Origin: an uncultured Chromatiaceae bacterium
Lineage (GTDB): Bacteria; Pseudomonadota; Gammaproteobacteria; Enterobacterales; Alteromonadaceae
Reading direction: 5' to 3'
Assembly: GCA_946481195.1 (NCBI GenBank)
Contig: CAMLNG010000010.1
Location: forward strand, 1-20,886
Length of the DNA stretch: 20,886 nt
The translations under genes were made by a program, and so were the position numbers. The notes beneath the pieces were generated by a model that was given only the letters and a program-made list of their open reading frames with translations, did not search any database and was not told the DNA's origin. Each line of letters starts with the position of its first letter. Positions within the stretch are counted from its first letter, which is position 1. Shown here one piece after another: positions 14,578 to 20,886 of this stretch.

Positions 14578-15270
14578 ATGAAAACACTTGGACTGATTGG
14601 CGGCATGAGCTGGGAATCCACAGTGCCGTATTACCGGCAGATTAATCAACAAATCAACCAGCGTTTAGGTGGCCTACACAGCGCCAAGATCATTCTGTAC
14701 AGCGTGGATTTTCAGCAGATAGAAGCGCTGCAGCGCAGCGGTGACTGGCAACAGGCTGGCCGGATCCTGGCAGAAGCAGCGCAGGCATTACAACACGCTG
14801 GCGCTGAAGGTCTGGTGCTTTGTACCAACACCATGCACAAAGTCGCTGATGCTATCCTCGCCGCCACCCCGCTGCCGTTTTTACATATCGCTGACGCCAC
14901 AGCACAGCAAATTCAGCAACAAGGCCTCAGTCGCATCGGTTTATTGGGTACCCGCTTTACTATGGAGCAGGACTTCTACAAGGCCCGCCTGGCGGCGCAA
15001 GATATCGAAGTCATAATCCCGGACCAGGCCGGGCGCGGGCTGGTGCATCAGGTGATCTATGAAGAGCTTTGTCGTGGCCAGATCCATCCGGCGTCGCGTC
15101 TTGCCTATCAGCAAATCATCGCCGATTTAGTGGCACAAGGTGCTGAAGGGGTGATTCTGGGTTGTACTGAAATTGGCTTGCTGGTACAACCGGAAGATGC
15201 GGCAGTGCCGTTGTTTGACACCACCGCCATCCATGCCCGCACGGCGGCGGACTGGATGTTGGCGGACTGA
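14578..15270 (+). CDS. ygeA: Broad-specificity aspartate/glutamate-family amino-acid racemase (YgeA-like)
   Basis: This 230-residue PLP-independent racemase has AAGG upstream of ATG 14578. It opens with the family signature KTLGLIGGMSWEST and has both catalytic cysteines: C82 in VLCTNTMHK and C196 in ILGCTEIGLL, which remove and return the alpha proton from opposite faces. From memory the sequence runs closely parallel to E. coli YgeA (RacD) over its whole length, including LPFLHIADAT, LLGTRFTMEQDFY and FDTTAIHA. Such enzymes make D-amino acids that can enter peptidoglycan or act in biofilm dispersal. It is divergent from the FKBP gene and convergent, with 21 bases between stops, with the next gene. 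It seems to be a single-gene unit. Confidence 0.94.
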   Translation: MKTLGLIGGMSWESTVPYYRQINQQINQRLGGLHSAKIILYSVDFQQIEALQRSGDWQQAGRILAEAAQALQHAGAEGLVLCTNTMHKVADAILAATPLPFLHIADATAQQIQQQGLSRIGLLGTRFTMEQDFYKARLAAQDIEVIIPDQAGRGLVHQVIYEELCRGQIHPASRLAYQQIIADLVAQGAEGVILGCTEIGLLVQPEDAAVPLFDTTAIHARTAADWMLAD

Positions 15271-15291
15271 ATATAAGTGGAGCAAAGCTTC

Positions 15292-16233
15292 TCAGAATGT
15301 CAGCGGCGGCAGATTGGCCGGTTGCCAGCTGTCGCCCGGCGCATTGGTCCAAACCACCAGTTCCAGCTGCTGCGCCATATCGGCTTCTTTGAATTTCAGG
15401 CTGTACTTTTGGCTGGAACGGATCACCAGATGGCCGTCTTCCAGACTGGTCACGGCGCCATACACCGGCACCAGACTGCCGAACATAATCAAGCCACCGT
15501 CGCTGTTAATTTTGCCCTGACTGGCATACAGCGTTTTTGCATTCTCCAGTAATATTTTACCGGCTTCATCTTGTGCGACAGTGGGCACTGCATCAACCGT
15601 GTAACTGAGTTTACATACTTCCTGGCCGTCTTCAGTGCCACAAAGGATTGGCCTGGCGTGCGTAATTTCGGTGTCCAGCTGGGTGCCATTGCTGCTGATT
15701 TGCGCTTTTTTGTCACCGCTGACCGGCACTTCCAGCTCTACTTTGACACTATAACCTTCACCAATTGAAGAAGGTTCCGGCGCCCAGATGCGGAAACGAC
15801 CTTTGGTGACTGGCGCCGGCTCTGGCCAGACGGCCTGCATCTGATAGCGCTCCGTCAATGCCGGGTCAGATTTAAAGTTTGTACTGCCGCTGGCTTGCAG
15901 CTGACCCTGCACCAGATCCTGATCATAAATATCAGTGAAGCGTGCGGTCAGGCCCGTGCCTTCCACCCGCACCGGTGTTTGCAGATAAAACGCGGCCTGG
16001 ATTTGATTGCTGCTGCCAATGGCGTCGGTCGTAGTCTGGTCTTTGACATAAAGCCTCGCGTGCAGAATCACCTGATTTTCTTCAGCAATTGCCGGACTAT
16101 CGGTGACGACCGCTGATTCGGCTGCAGTGTCAGCCGGTACGCTCACTGGCTCCGGAGCTGGTGAGCAGGCAGTTAAAGCCAGCAACAACAGGCTGGCAGA
16201 CGGATAAAACAGAGTTGTAGGCAAGCTGGACAT
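15292..16233 (-). CDS. Hypothetical lipoprotein
   Basis: This 313-residue protein is read from ATG 16233, which has an excellent GGAGGG Shine-Dalgarno 6 bases upstream. A Leu-rich signal peptide ends in the lipobox LALTA-C23 followed by Ser, so an outer-membrane lipoprotein is expected. A Pro/Ala/Glu-rich linker (~24-50) precedes a soluble domain that looks beta-rich, with alternating polar and hydrophobic residues and few helices. Two cysteines in the middle (ILCGTEDGQEVCKL) are nine residues apart and probably form a disulfide in the periplasm. I recognise no family and propose no function. It follows the thioredoxin-fold lipoprotein gene by 107 bases on the same strand. Confidence 0.85.
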   Translation of the reverse strand: MSSLPTTLFYPSASLLLLALTACSPAPEPVSVPADTAAESAVVTDSPAIAEENQVILHARLYVKDQTTTDAIGSSNQIQAAFYLQTPVRVEGTGLTARFTDIYDQDLVQGQLQASGSTNFKSDPALTERYQMQAVWPEPAPVTKGRFRIWAPEPSSIGEGYSVKVELEVPVSGDKKAQISSNGTQLDTEITHARPILCGTEDGQEVCKLSYTVDAVPTVAQDEAGKILLENAKTLYASQGKINSDGGLIMFGSLVPVYGAVTSLEDGHLVIRSSQKYSLKFKEADMAQQLELVVWTNAPGDSWQPANLPPLTF

Positions 16234-16308
16234 GGTTCCCTCCGGGCGGAATGACGACTGAATCTTCAGGCCCAATATCTCAGCCGGGCCTGAATCTGCG
16301 GTGAATCA

Positions 16309-16335
16309 CAGCTGCAGCAACTGACAATGCAGCTG
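16309..16335. other. Hairpin between the two lipoprotein genes
   Basis: CAGCTGCA and TGCAGCTG form an 8-bp stem with an 11-base loop just after the stop of the thioredoxin-fold gene. There is no T-run on either strand, so it is at most a weak terminator or an mRNA-processing element. Confidence 0.35.
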
Positions 16336-16340
16336 CTTTG

Positions 16341-16868
16341 TTACCAGCGAAGCTGCGCTATCGCATCCGGCACTTCCCCCAGCAGTACTTGCCGGATGCT
16401 GCCATCCGCACCCACCGTCACCAGTTGCGGAATGCCTTTGCTGGCGACTTTTTGATACAGCGCCCGGTCCGGGTCTGCGACTAATGCAAAGTTCAGCTGA
16501 TATTCGCTGCGAAACTGCTGTAGCGCCGGGATTTGCTCTTCGCGGCCAATGCCGATGATTTGCAGATCCTGCTGACGTACCAGATCAGAGGCCATTAATT
16601 GCGTCATCGCGCGTTTGGAATCACCGCACCAGGTGGCAAAAAACACCAGCAGCTGGCGTTTGCCCGTTGCCAGTTGGACTTCATTGCCGTCGATACTGCG
16701 CAGCGTCTGCCACGGCAGCTTTGCACCCGGCTGGATGGCAAATTCAGCCGGCGCGGCTGGTGCTGTCACGGCCTGCGCGACAACCGGGGCCGGCGTCTGG
16801 CTGCAGGCGCTCAGGCTTAGCAAAGTGGCGGTCACCACAGCAAGATGAAAACAAACCATTTTAGACAT
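16341..16868 (-). CDS. Thioredoxin-fold (TlpA/peroxiredoxin-like) lipoprotein with a single active-site Cys
   Basis: This 175-residue protein is read from ATG 16868, with GGGG 6 bases upstream; a GTG two codons earlier overlaps that site. A signal peptide ends at lipobox LSLSA-C22. After a Pro/Ala linker, residues ~45-172 form a TlpA-like thioredoxin fold: FFATWCGDSKR at the active site and the cis-proline in GIPQLVTV. The usual CxxC is C81-G-D-S84, so the resolving cysteine is missing and classical disulfide reduction is not possible alone. A peroxidase, a one-cysteine isomerase or a glutathionylation role would fit. It lies 48 bases downstream of the secreted hydrolase gene and is probably in its operon. 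Confidence 0.88.
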   Translation of the reverse strand: MSKMVCFHLAVVTATLLSLSACSQTPAPVVAQAVTAPAAPAEFAIQPGAKLPWQTLRSIDGNEVQLATGKRQLLVFFATWCGDSKRAMTQLMASDLVRQQDLQIIGIGREEQIPALQQFRSEYQLNFALVADPDRALYQKVASKGIPQLVTVGADGSIRQVLLGEVPDAIAQLRW

Positions 16869-16916
16869 AACCACCCCTGTTATTTTGAATTTTATGGCAA
16901 AACCAGCAGCTGCGAT

Positions 16917-17954
16917 TTAACGCAGCTGTTGGCGGATAAACTGATCCATCTGCTCGCGCAATTGCGGCATTTGTTTACGTAAACTGTGGTCACCACCCGG
17001 CACTATCACCAGCTCGTGTGGTTGTTTGCGTTCAGCCAGTAATTTAGCGATAAGCGTGGCGTTCCCCACGGCAACCCGCTCGTCTTTGTCACCGTGCACA
17101 ATCATCACCGGCAAGTCGGCGCGGATTTGTGGCAGAAAATGGCTGACTGAACGTTGTTGTAACGCTGCAGTTTTATTATTGGCGTAATCCGGGATGCGCG
17201 CTTTAAACACATTTTCCATCTCAGGGCGGAATGTCAGTTCAGCTTCTAAATCGGTCACACCGGCAATAATCACCAAAGCATCCAGTTCCGGCCATTGTTT
17301 GGCGGCCAGCCAGGTCTGCATGCCGCCGCGGCTATGGCCCATCATCGCCACATGTGCAGGATTGGCCGCCGGTACTTTGCTCAGCATGGTTTTAAACGCC
17401 AACACATCGGCCACATCAGCGCCGCCAAATTCGTCTTCGCCCACTTGTTCCGGCGGTAATTTCAGCTGGTTGTGCTCACCGCGGTAGTTGCTGGCGAACA
17501 CCACATAACCTTGTGCCGCCAGCGGCATCAGCTGACCTACAGCATTCGGGAAAAGCAACGCGCCCGTTTTGCCATTGCCGCCGCGGTTATACACCAGCAC
17601 CGGCAAAGATTTGGCAGCAGCCTGTTTCGGCTGGATCAGATACCCCAATACCTTCACACCATCGACATCATAAACAAATTGTTCGCAGTGCAGCTGTTGC
17701 TGAAATTGCTCATACATGGCGCGTGGCAGCGATTTATGGATTATCGCGCCCATATTCGGGTTATTCGGATTCATCCGTTTAAACATGCTGACAAAGCCGT
17801 CATAACTGCTGGCCGGCCCGGAAAAACAATCACGGGAATTTTCCAGCAGCGGCTGAAAAGCTGTGGTGGTGGCTGGTGCGGCAGCCTGTGCCAGACCTGC
17901 CGACAGCAAAAAAGCAGCGTGGCAAACAATAGATAATAAATGCTTTAACTTCAT
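16917..17954 (-). CDS. Secreted prolyl-oligopeptidase-family (S9-like) alpha/beta hydrolase
   Basis: This 345-residue protein is read from ATG 17954, with GGAG upstream and a signal peptide that ends near AQA at residue 25. Residues ~95-345 are an alpha/beta-hydrolase of the S9/dienelactone-hydrolase group: oxyanion-side VLVYNRGGNG, nucleophile elbow G206-H-S208-R-G-G, acid D291 in HGDKDERV, and H323 in GGDHSL. The ~70-residue segment before it, with two cysteines (C43 and C90), is not a beta-propeller, so long peptides need not be excluded and esterase activity is possible. The first gene of a probable two- or three-gene run towards the left, with the thioredoxin-fold lipoprotein following. 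Confidence 0.9.
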   Translation of the reverse strand: MKLKHLLSIVCHAAFLLSAGLAQAAAPATTTAFQPLLENSRDCFSGPASSYDGFVSMFKRMNPNNPNMGAIIHKSLPRAMYEQFQQQLHCEQFVYDVDGVKVLGYLIQPKQAAAKSLPVLVYNRGGNGKTGALLFPNAVGQLMPLAAQGYVVFASNYRGEHNQLKLPPEQVGEDEFGGADVADVLAFKTMLSKVPAANPAHVAMMGHSRGGMQTWLAAKQWPELDALVIIAGVTDLEAELTFRPEMENVFKARIPDYANNKTAALQQRSVSHFLPQIRADLPVMIVHGDKDERVAVGNATLIAKLLAERKQPHELVIVPGGDHSLRKQMPQLREQMDQFIRQQLR

Positions 17955-18033
17955 CAGGATAACTCCATTCCCATGTTGTTTTCTGGGCATAGAGTAACAG
18001 GACCGATCTATAGAATGAAGCGGTGAATTTACG

Positions 18034-19290
18034 TTAATTCAACATTTTCAGCATTTTTTGTAAGAAACGTTGTTCCGCCGCCTGACTGGTTTTCGTCAGC
18101 GCCTGCTGATAATAATACCTGGCCAGCTCTGTCTGTTGCAGCTGGCGGTAGCAGTCGGCGAGCGCGGCGTCGAGCAGATGATAACTGCCAAGCTCCCCTT
18201 GTTGTGCCAGCGCCTGCAACAGTGGCAATGCCACCGCTGCACCATCACGCTGGCCGATGGCAACAGCCCGGTTTAATGCCACCACCGGGCCGGGTTCCAG
18301 CCGCAGCAACACATCATACAAGGCGACTATTTGTGGCCAGTCGGTGGCGGATGCCGCCGGGCTTTCGGCATGCAGTGCTGCAATCGCTGCCTGCAGCGCA
18401 TAAGGGCCAAAACGCGGCCCGGACAACGCCTGTTCAGTGAGCCGGACGCCTTCAGCTATCAGCGCTGCATCCCACAAAGTGCGGTCCTGTTCAGCTAACA
18501 GCACCAAATCACCCGCGACATCCAGCCGCGCCGCGCGCCGGCTCTCCTGCAGCAACAATAACGCCAGCAGCGCTTTGATTTCGCCATCTTCCGGCAACAA
18601 TTGCTGCAACAGCCGGGCGAGGCGAATGGCCTGCGCCGATAACTCGCCACACAACAATTTGTCGCCGCTGCTTTGGCTATACCCCTCGTTAAACAGCAGA
18701 TAAATCACTTTTAACACGGTGTCTAGCCGCTCCGGCAATTGGGCCGCCTGCGGCACTTCGTACGGAATGGCGGCATCGCGGATTTTTTGTTTGGCGCGCA
18801 CAATACGCTGGGCAATAGTCACCGGGCTTTGCAAAAAGGCGCTGGCGATCTGTTCGGTGGTGAGGCCACAAACTTCGCGTAAAGTCAGCGCGAGGCGCGC
18901 TTCCGGCGACAACGCCGGGTGACAACAGATAAAAATCAGTCGCAGCTCGTCATCCTGCAATAACGTCATGTCGTCCGGCGACTCAGTATCAGTCACCAGA
19001 CCAGCGTCGTCCCCTTGCTCCAGCAACCAGGCTTCAGCCGTGACACGTTGCCGCTGCTGGCTGCGTAATTTGTCGATGACTTTAAAGCGACCGGCCGACA
19101 CCAGCCAGCTCAGCGGATTGTCGGGCAAGCCCTGAGCCGGCCACTGCTGCAACGCGGCGGTAAATGCGTCCTGCAAGCCTTCTTCCGCCAGCGTGAAATC
19201 ACCAAGCAGACGGATTAAAGTGGCCAGTACCCGGCGCGAATGCTGTTGATATAAAGCCGCAATGACGGCCGGTGTGACTGCGTCAGACAT
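18034..19290 (-). CDS. ECF42-type RNA polymerase sigma factor with C-terminal extension
   Basis: This 418-residue protein is about twice the length of a plain ECF sigma factor. Residues ~8-78 are region 2 (core and -10 binding; AEEGLQDAFTAALQQWP and PLSWLVSAGRFKVIDKLR), and ~108-165 region 4 (LTLREVCGLTTEQIASAFL helix-turn-helix, then QRIVRAKQKIR). From ~185 to the end there is a large helical extension with the LLFNEGYS block of DUF6596 and TPR-like repeats, the hallmark of the ECF42 group. That group has no anti-sigma factor and lies next to DGPF/YCII proteins, exactly as here. The extension is needed for activity in the studied member. It is the last of three co-directional genes; a candidate ECF42 promoter lies before the first. 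Confidence 0.94.
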   Translation of the reverse strand: MSDAVTPAVIAALYQQHSRRVLATLIRLLGDFTLAEEGLQDAFTAALQQWPAQGLPDNPLSWLVSAGRFKVIDKLRSQQRQRVTAEAWLLEQGDDAGLVTDTESPDDMTLLQDDELRLIFICCHPALSPEARLALTLREVCGLTTEQIASAFLQSPVTIAQRIVRAKQKIRDAAIPYEVPQAAQLPERLDTVLKVIYLLFNEGYSQSSGDKLLCGELSAQAIRLARLLQQLLPEDGEIKALLALLLLQESRRAARLDVAGDLVLLAEQDRTLWDAALIAEGVRLTEQALSGPRFGPYALQAAIAALHAESPAASATDWPQIVALYDVLLRLEPGPVVALNRAVAIGQRDGAAVALPLLQALAQQGELGSYHLLDAALADCYRQLQQTELARYYYQQALTKTSQAAEQRFLQKMLKMLN

Positions 19291-19308
19291 TGAGTTCAGG
19301 CATCCAGT

Positions 19309-19653
19309 TCAGACATCCAGTTCACGCACCGGCCGCACTTCGACCGACCCCACCCGCGCCGCCGGAATACCGGCCGCCAGCGTGATGGCTTCGTTTAAAT
19401 CGCGCGCTTCGACCAGATAAAATCCGGCGAGCTGCTCTTTAGTTTCGGCAAAAGGACCGTCGGTTAACAGGGTTTTACCGGCTCGCACCCGGACTGTGGT
19501 GGCACTTGAAACCGGCTGTAGGGCCTCGGCGGCCAGCATACGGCCACTTTGCTGCACGGCTGCGGCGTAGGCAAAACACTCAGGATCTTTGGGGCTTTCC
19601 GGCAACGAATGCAGCAGCTTTTCGTCGCTATAAACCAGGCATAAATATTTCAT
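19309..19653 (-). CDS. YCII/DGPF-domain protein linked to ECF42 sigma factor
   Basis: This 114-residue protein is read from ATG 19653, with GAGG 9 bases upstream; a GTG further up contains that site and is rejected. It begins MKYLCLVYSDE and carries the signature DGPFAETKEQLAGFYLVEARD (residues ~65-85) of the YCII-related DGPF family. Members have a ferredoxin-like fold with a possible His-Asp pair; the biochemical role is unknown, though they are the standard neighbours of ECF42 and ECF41-like sigma factors. The stop lies 18 bases before the sigma start and the start 11 bases after the preceding stop, so one transcript is likely. It is probably a target or cofactor of the sigma-controlled response. 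Confidence 0.93.
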   Translation of the reverse strand: MKYLCLVYSDEKLLHSLPESPKDPECFAYAAAVQQSGRMLAAEALQPVSSATTVRVRAGKTLLTDGPFAETKEQLAGFYLVEARDLNEAITLAAGIPAARVGSVEVRPVRELDV

Positions 19654-19664
19654 CGGTATGTTCC

Positions 19665-20108
19665 TCACGCCCCATCAGGCTGCAAATTAAACAAAGCCGC
19701 GCCGCTTACCATATCAAAGGGCACGGAAAAATGGTCGTGAAAAATCCGCCATTGACCCTGCTGCAACTGCCAGCCCTGGGTTAAGCGCATCCAGCAGCCC
19801 TGAACTTCACCTTTTTCGTTAGTCCCGGCGCAGTACAGCAACGCATTTAATATGGCCAAATCACCGCCATGACGGATCTGAACATCACGCAGTTCAAAAG
19901 CAACATGGCTCTGACAAAACTCCAGACATTGTTGCCAATGCGTGAAGTAGTCGGCATGAGAAAATTCCAGTTGTTTCACGGCATCAAATGCGCGGACTTC
20001 GTCGGTATAGCAACTGCGGACATCGGCAAGATCGCCGCGTTTCACCGCCTGCAGCCAGTGATCAATCTGATTGTGTAACTTGGGCAGTAAGGGATCAGTG
20101 TGTGGCAT
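19665..20108 (-). CDS. NTF2-like (SnoaL/DUF4440-type) protein
   Basis: This 147-residue protein is read from ATG 20108, which has a strong GAGGAG site; the longer frame upstream crosses the promoter. It has the SnoaL/NTF2 cone fold pattern: an N-terminal helix followed by AVKRGDLADVRSCYTDEVRAFDAV, then strands with CWMRLTQGWQLQQGQWRIFHDHFSVPFD at the end, typical of ketosteroid-isomerase-like proteins. No catalytic activity can be assigned. It is the first gene of the sigma-factor operon, directly behind the candidate ECF42 promoter, and is therefore a likely member of the sigma regulon. Confidence 0.9.
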   Translation of the reverse strand: MPHTDPLLPKLHNQIDHWLQAVKRGDLADVRSCYTDEVRAFDAVKQLEFSHADYFTHWQQCLEFCQSHVAFELRDVQIRHGGDLAILNALLYCAGTNEKGEVQGCWMRLTQGWQLQQGQWRIFHDHFSVPFDMVSGAALFNLQPDGA

Positions 20109-20146
20109 CGAAGTGCTCCTCAAAGTTAAACCAAAGATCGCCACTG

Positions 20147-20173
20147 GTCGGTTGTCGCCGATGCCATTCGACA
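20147..20173 (-). promoter_or_regulatory. Candidate ECF42-dependent promoter
   Basis: On the minus strand TGTCGA (20173 to 20168), a 17-base spacer and CGAC (20150 to 20147) agree with the motif reported for ECF42 sigma factors (TGTCGA at -35; CGA/TC at -10, as I recall it). It lies about 40 bases before the first gene of the operon that encodes the sigma factor. Confidence 0.55.
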
Positions 20174-20175
20174 AC
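20151..20175. repeat. Inverted repeat over the ECF42 promoter
   Basis: GTTGTCG and CGACAAC are perfect 7-base arms 11 bases apart. One arm contains the candidate -35. It may be a repressor site, or a coincidence of two TGTCG motifs facing each other. Confidence 0.45.
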
Positions 20176-20332
20176 ACTGCGACAATTTTTTTGCTGATCA
20201 GACCTCTTTATTGCAAAACCAGTACTGCATACACAGTTTGCTTACAAAGGCTGACAGTTCCGCAGCAAAGCCACGACAGTTATCCGCCTTCACCTTCCCT
20301 ACACTGCTGCCAGCTTAAATGGAGGACATCTG

Positions 20333-20886
20333 ATGAACCGGCAACAACTGTATCCAATCACACTTGCGTGTTGTTTGCTGCTGAACCTGAGCGGCTGCAA
20401 TGATGATGTGAGAAAGGCAATCAATCCAACCAAAGCCACTGTGCAGGGCATCTGGCAAAAAACCGGCTATGGCACAGTGTGGCAGCTGGAACAGAACCGG
20501 CTGCAAATCTTTAATCTGAATAAATTTGGTTGTGTGCGCCAGGCCGATCATCCGGCCGCTGAAGTTCAGGCGCTGACACCGCAACTGCAATTAAGCGCCG
20601 ATGGCAAAAACCTTCAGCTGGCACAGGACCCTGGTTTGTTTGGGCAATTTCAACGCCTGGATCAATTGCCGGCCAGCTGCCAGCAACCAATGAATGGCGA
20701 GCAGGACAGTGCCAAAAATTTCGAGTTCTTCTGGCAGGATATCCAGCAATATTATGCCTTCACCACCGAACGCCAGCTCAACTGGGAACAGCTATACCGC
20801 GAATACCAGCCGAAATTTGCCAGTGCCAGCGTTGAACAGCAACAACAGTATTATCAGGAAATTATCGCCCGCTTTGGCGACGCGCA
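20333..20886 (+). CDS. S41-family peptidase lipoprotein, 3' end outside window
   Basis: The frame from ATG 20333 (GGAGG 9 bases upstream) stays open to the window end, giving 184 complete codons of a longer gene. A signal peptide ends in lipobox LNLSG-C22, followed by Asn-Asp. Residues ~37-115 are a small beta-rich N-terminal domain. From ~128 on, FEFFWQDIQQYYAFTTERQ and LNWEQLYREYQPKF match the helical N-terminal part of S41 tail-specific-protease-like peptidases (carboxy-terminal processing/tricorn family). The catalytic Ser-Lys region would lie beyond the window. It is divergent from the sigma-factor operon, with 224 bases between, so it could share control with it. Confidence 0.8.
   Translation, partial: MNRQQLYPITLACCLLLNLSGCNDDVRKAINPTKATVQGIWQKTGYGTVWQLEQNRLQIFNLNKFGCVRQADHPAAEVQALTPQLQLSADGKNLQLAQDPGLFGQFQRLDQLPASCQQPMNGEQDSAKNFEFFWQDIQQYYAFTTERQLNWEQLYREYQPKFASASVEQQQQYYQEIIARFGDA

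Noticed and set aside
18021..18040. GAATT-TACGTT-AATTC palindrome at the end of the sigma-factor gene as a terminator or operator
   Set aside because: The stem is short, AT-only apart from one base pair, and overlaps the stop codon without a following T-run.
1..20886. CRISPR array, tRNA or rRNA genes, insertion sequences, attachment sites
   Set aside because: I found no regularly spaced repeats, no tRNA-like cloverleaf, no transposase or integrase frame and no terminal inverted repeats with target duplications.

Overview
The window looks like chromosomal DNA of a free-living gammaproteobacterium of the Alteromonadales/Chromatiaceae type, for example a Rheinheimera-like genus. That is an inference from the style of the orphan TonB-dependent receptor, the many lipoproteins and secreted hydrolases, and a YgeA-like racemase; no 16S or other marker gene is present. 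Most of the window is GC-rich and densely coding. The first ~540 bases are clearly AT-richer (about 38% G+C over the first 300 bases by hand count).

Layout. (1) Bases 1-811: an AT-rich multi-pass membrane protein cut by the window edge, a 94-residue single-span protein, and a strong bidirectional terminator. (2) Bases 841-4724, minus strand: a tightly overlapping four-gene operon in the order BlaI/MecI-type repressor, membrane metalloprotease with an M56 (BlaR1-like) core fused to a C-terminal M23 (LytM) domain, class-C beta-lactamase-fold serine hydrolase, and an IroE/Fes-like esterase. Two near-identical palindromic operators lie just upstream of the repressor gene. (3) Bases 4934-8511, plus strand, divergent from that operon: an OmpR-family response regulator, its histidine kinase (4-nt overlap) and a membrane-anchored amidohydrolase. 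The same TTTGACA-N4-TTTCAC direct repeat, with 11-bp spacing, stands in front of both the regulator and the amidohydrolase. (4) Bases 8518-9324, minus strand: an M23 lipoprotein with a Lys/Ala-rich tail. (5) Bases 9325-9946: a ~620-base non-coding region with a good sigma-70 promoter, a palindrome over its -35 box, several hairpins and a small cysteine-rich reading frame with a strong Shine-Dalgarno, leading to (6) an 877-residue TonB-dependent receptor closed by a textbook terminator. (7) Bases 12638-14428, minus strand: GFA-family zinc protein, LysE/RhtB exporter, a short remnant of a MATE transporter, and an FKBP-type prolyl isomerase. (8) Bases 14578-16868: aspartate/glutamate-family racemase (plus strand), then a hypothetical lipoprotein and a thioredoxin-fold lipoprotein (minus strand). 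(9) Bases 16917-17954, minus strand: secreted prolyl-oligopeptidase-like hydrolase. (10) Bases 18034-20108, minus strand: an ECF42-type sigma factor operon (NTF2-like protein, DGPF/YCII protein, sigma factor) with a candidate self-recognised promoter. (11) Bases 20333-20886: the 5' part of an S41-peptidase lipoprotein running off the end.

The most interesting part is the divergent pair at 841-8511. It joins a BlaI-controlled operon, in which the sensor-protease carries a peptidoglycan-peptidase domain instead of a penicillin-binding sensor and the beta-lactamase-fold protein is encoded separately, to a two-component system whose likely binding repeats recur next to the downstream amidohydrolase. 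I infer a cell-wall or antibiotic-stress response module. The sequence shows the architecture, not the ligand.
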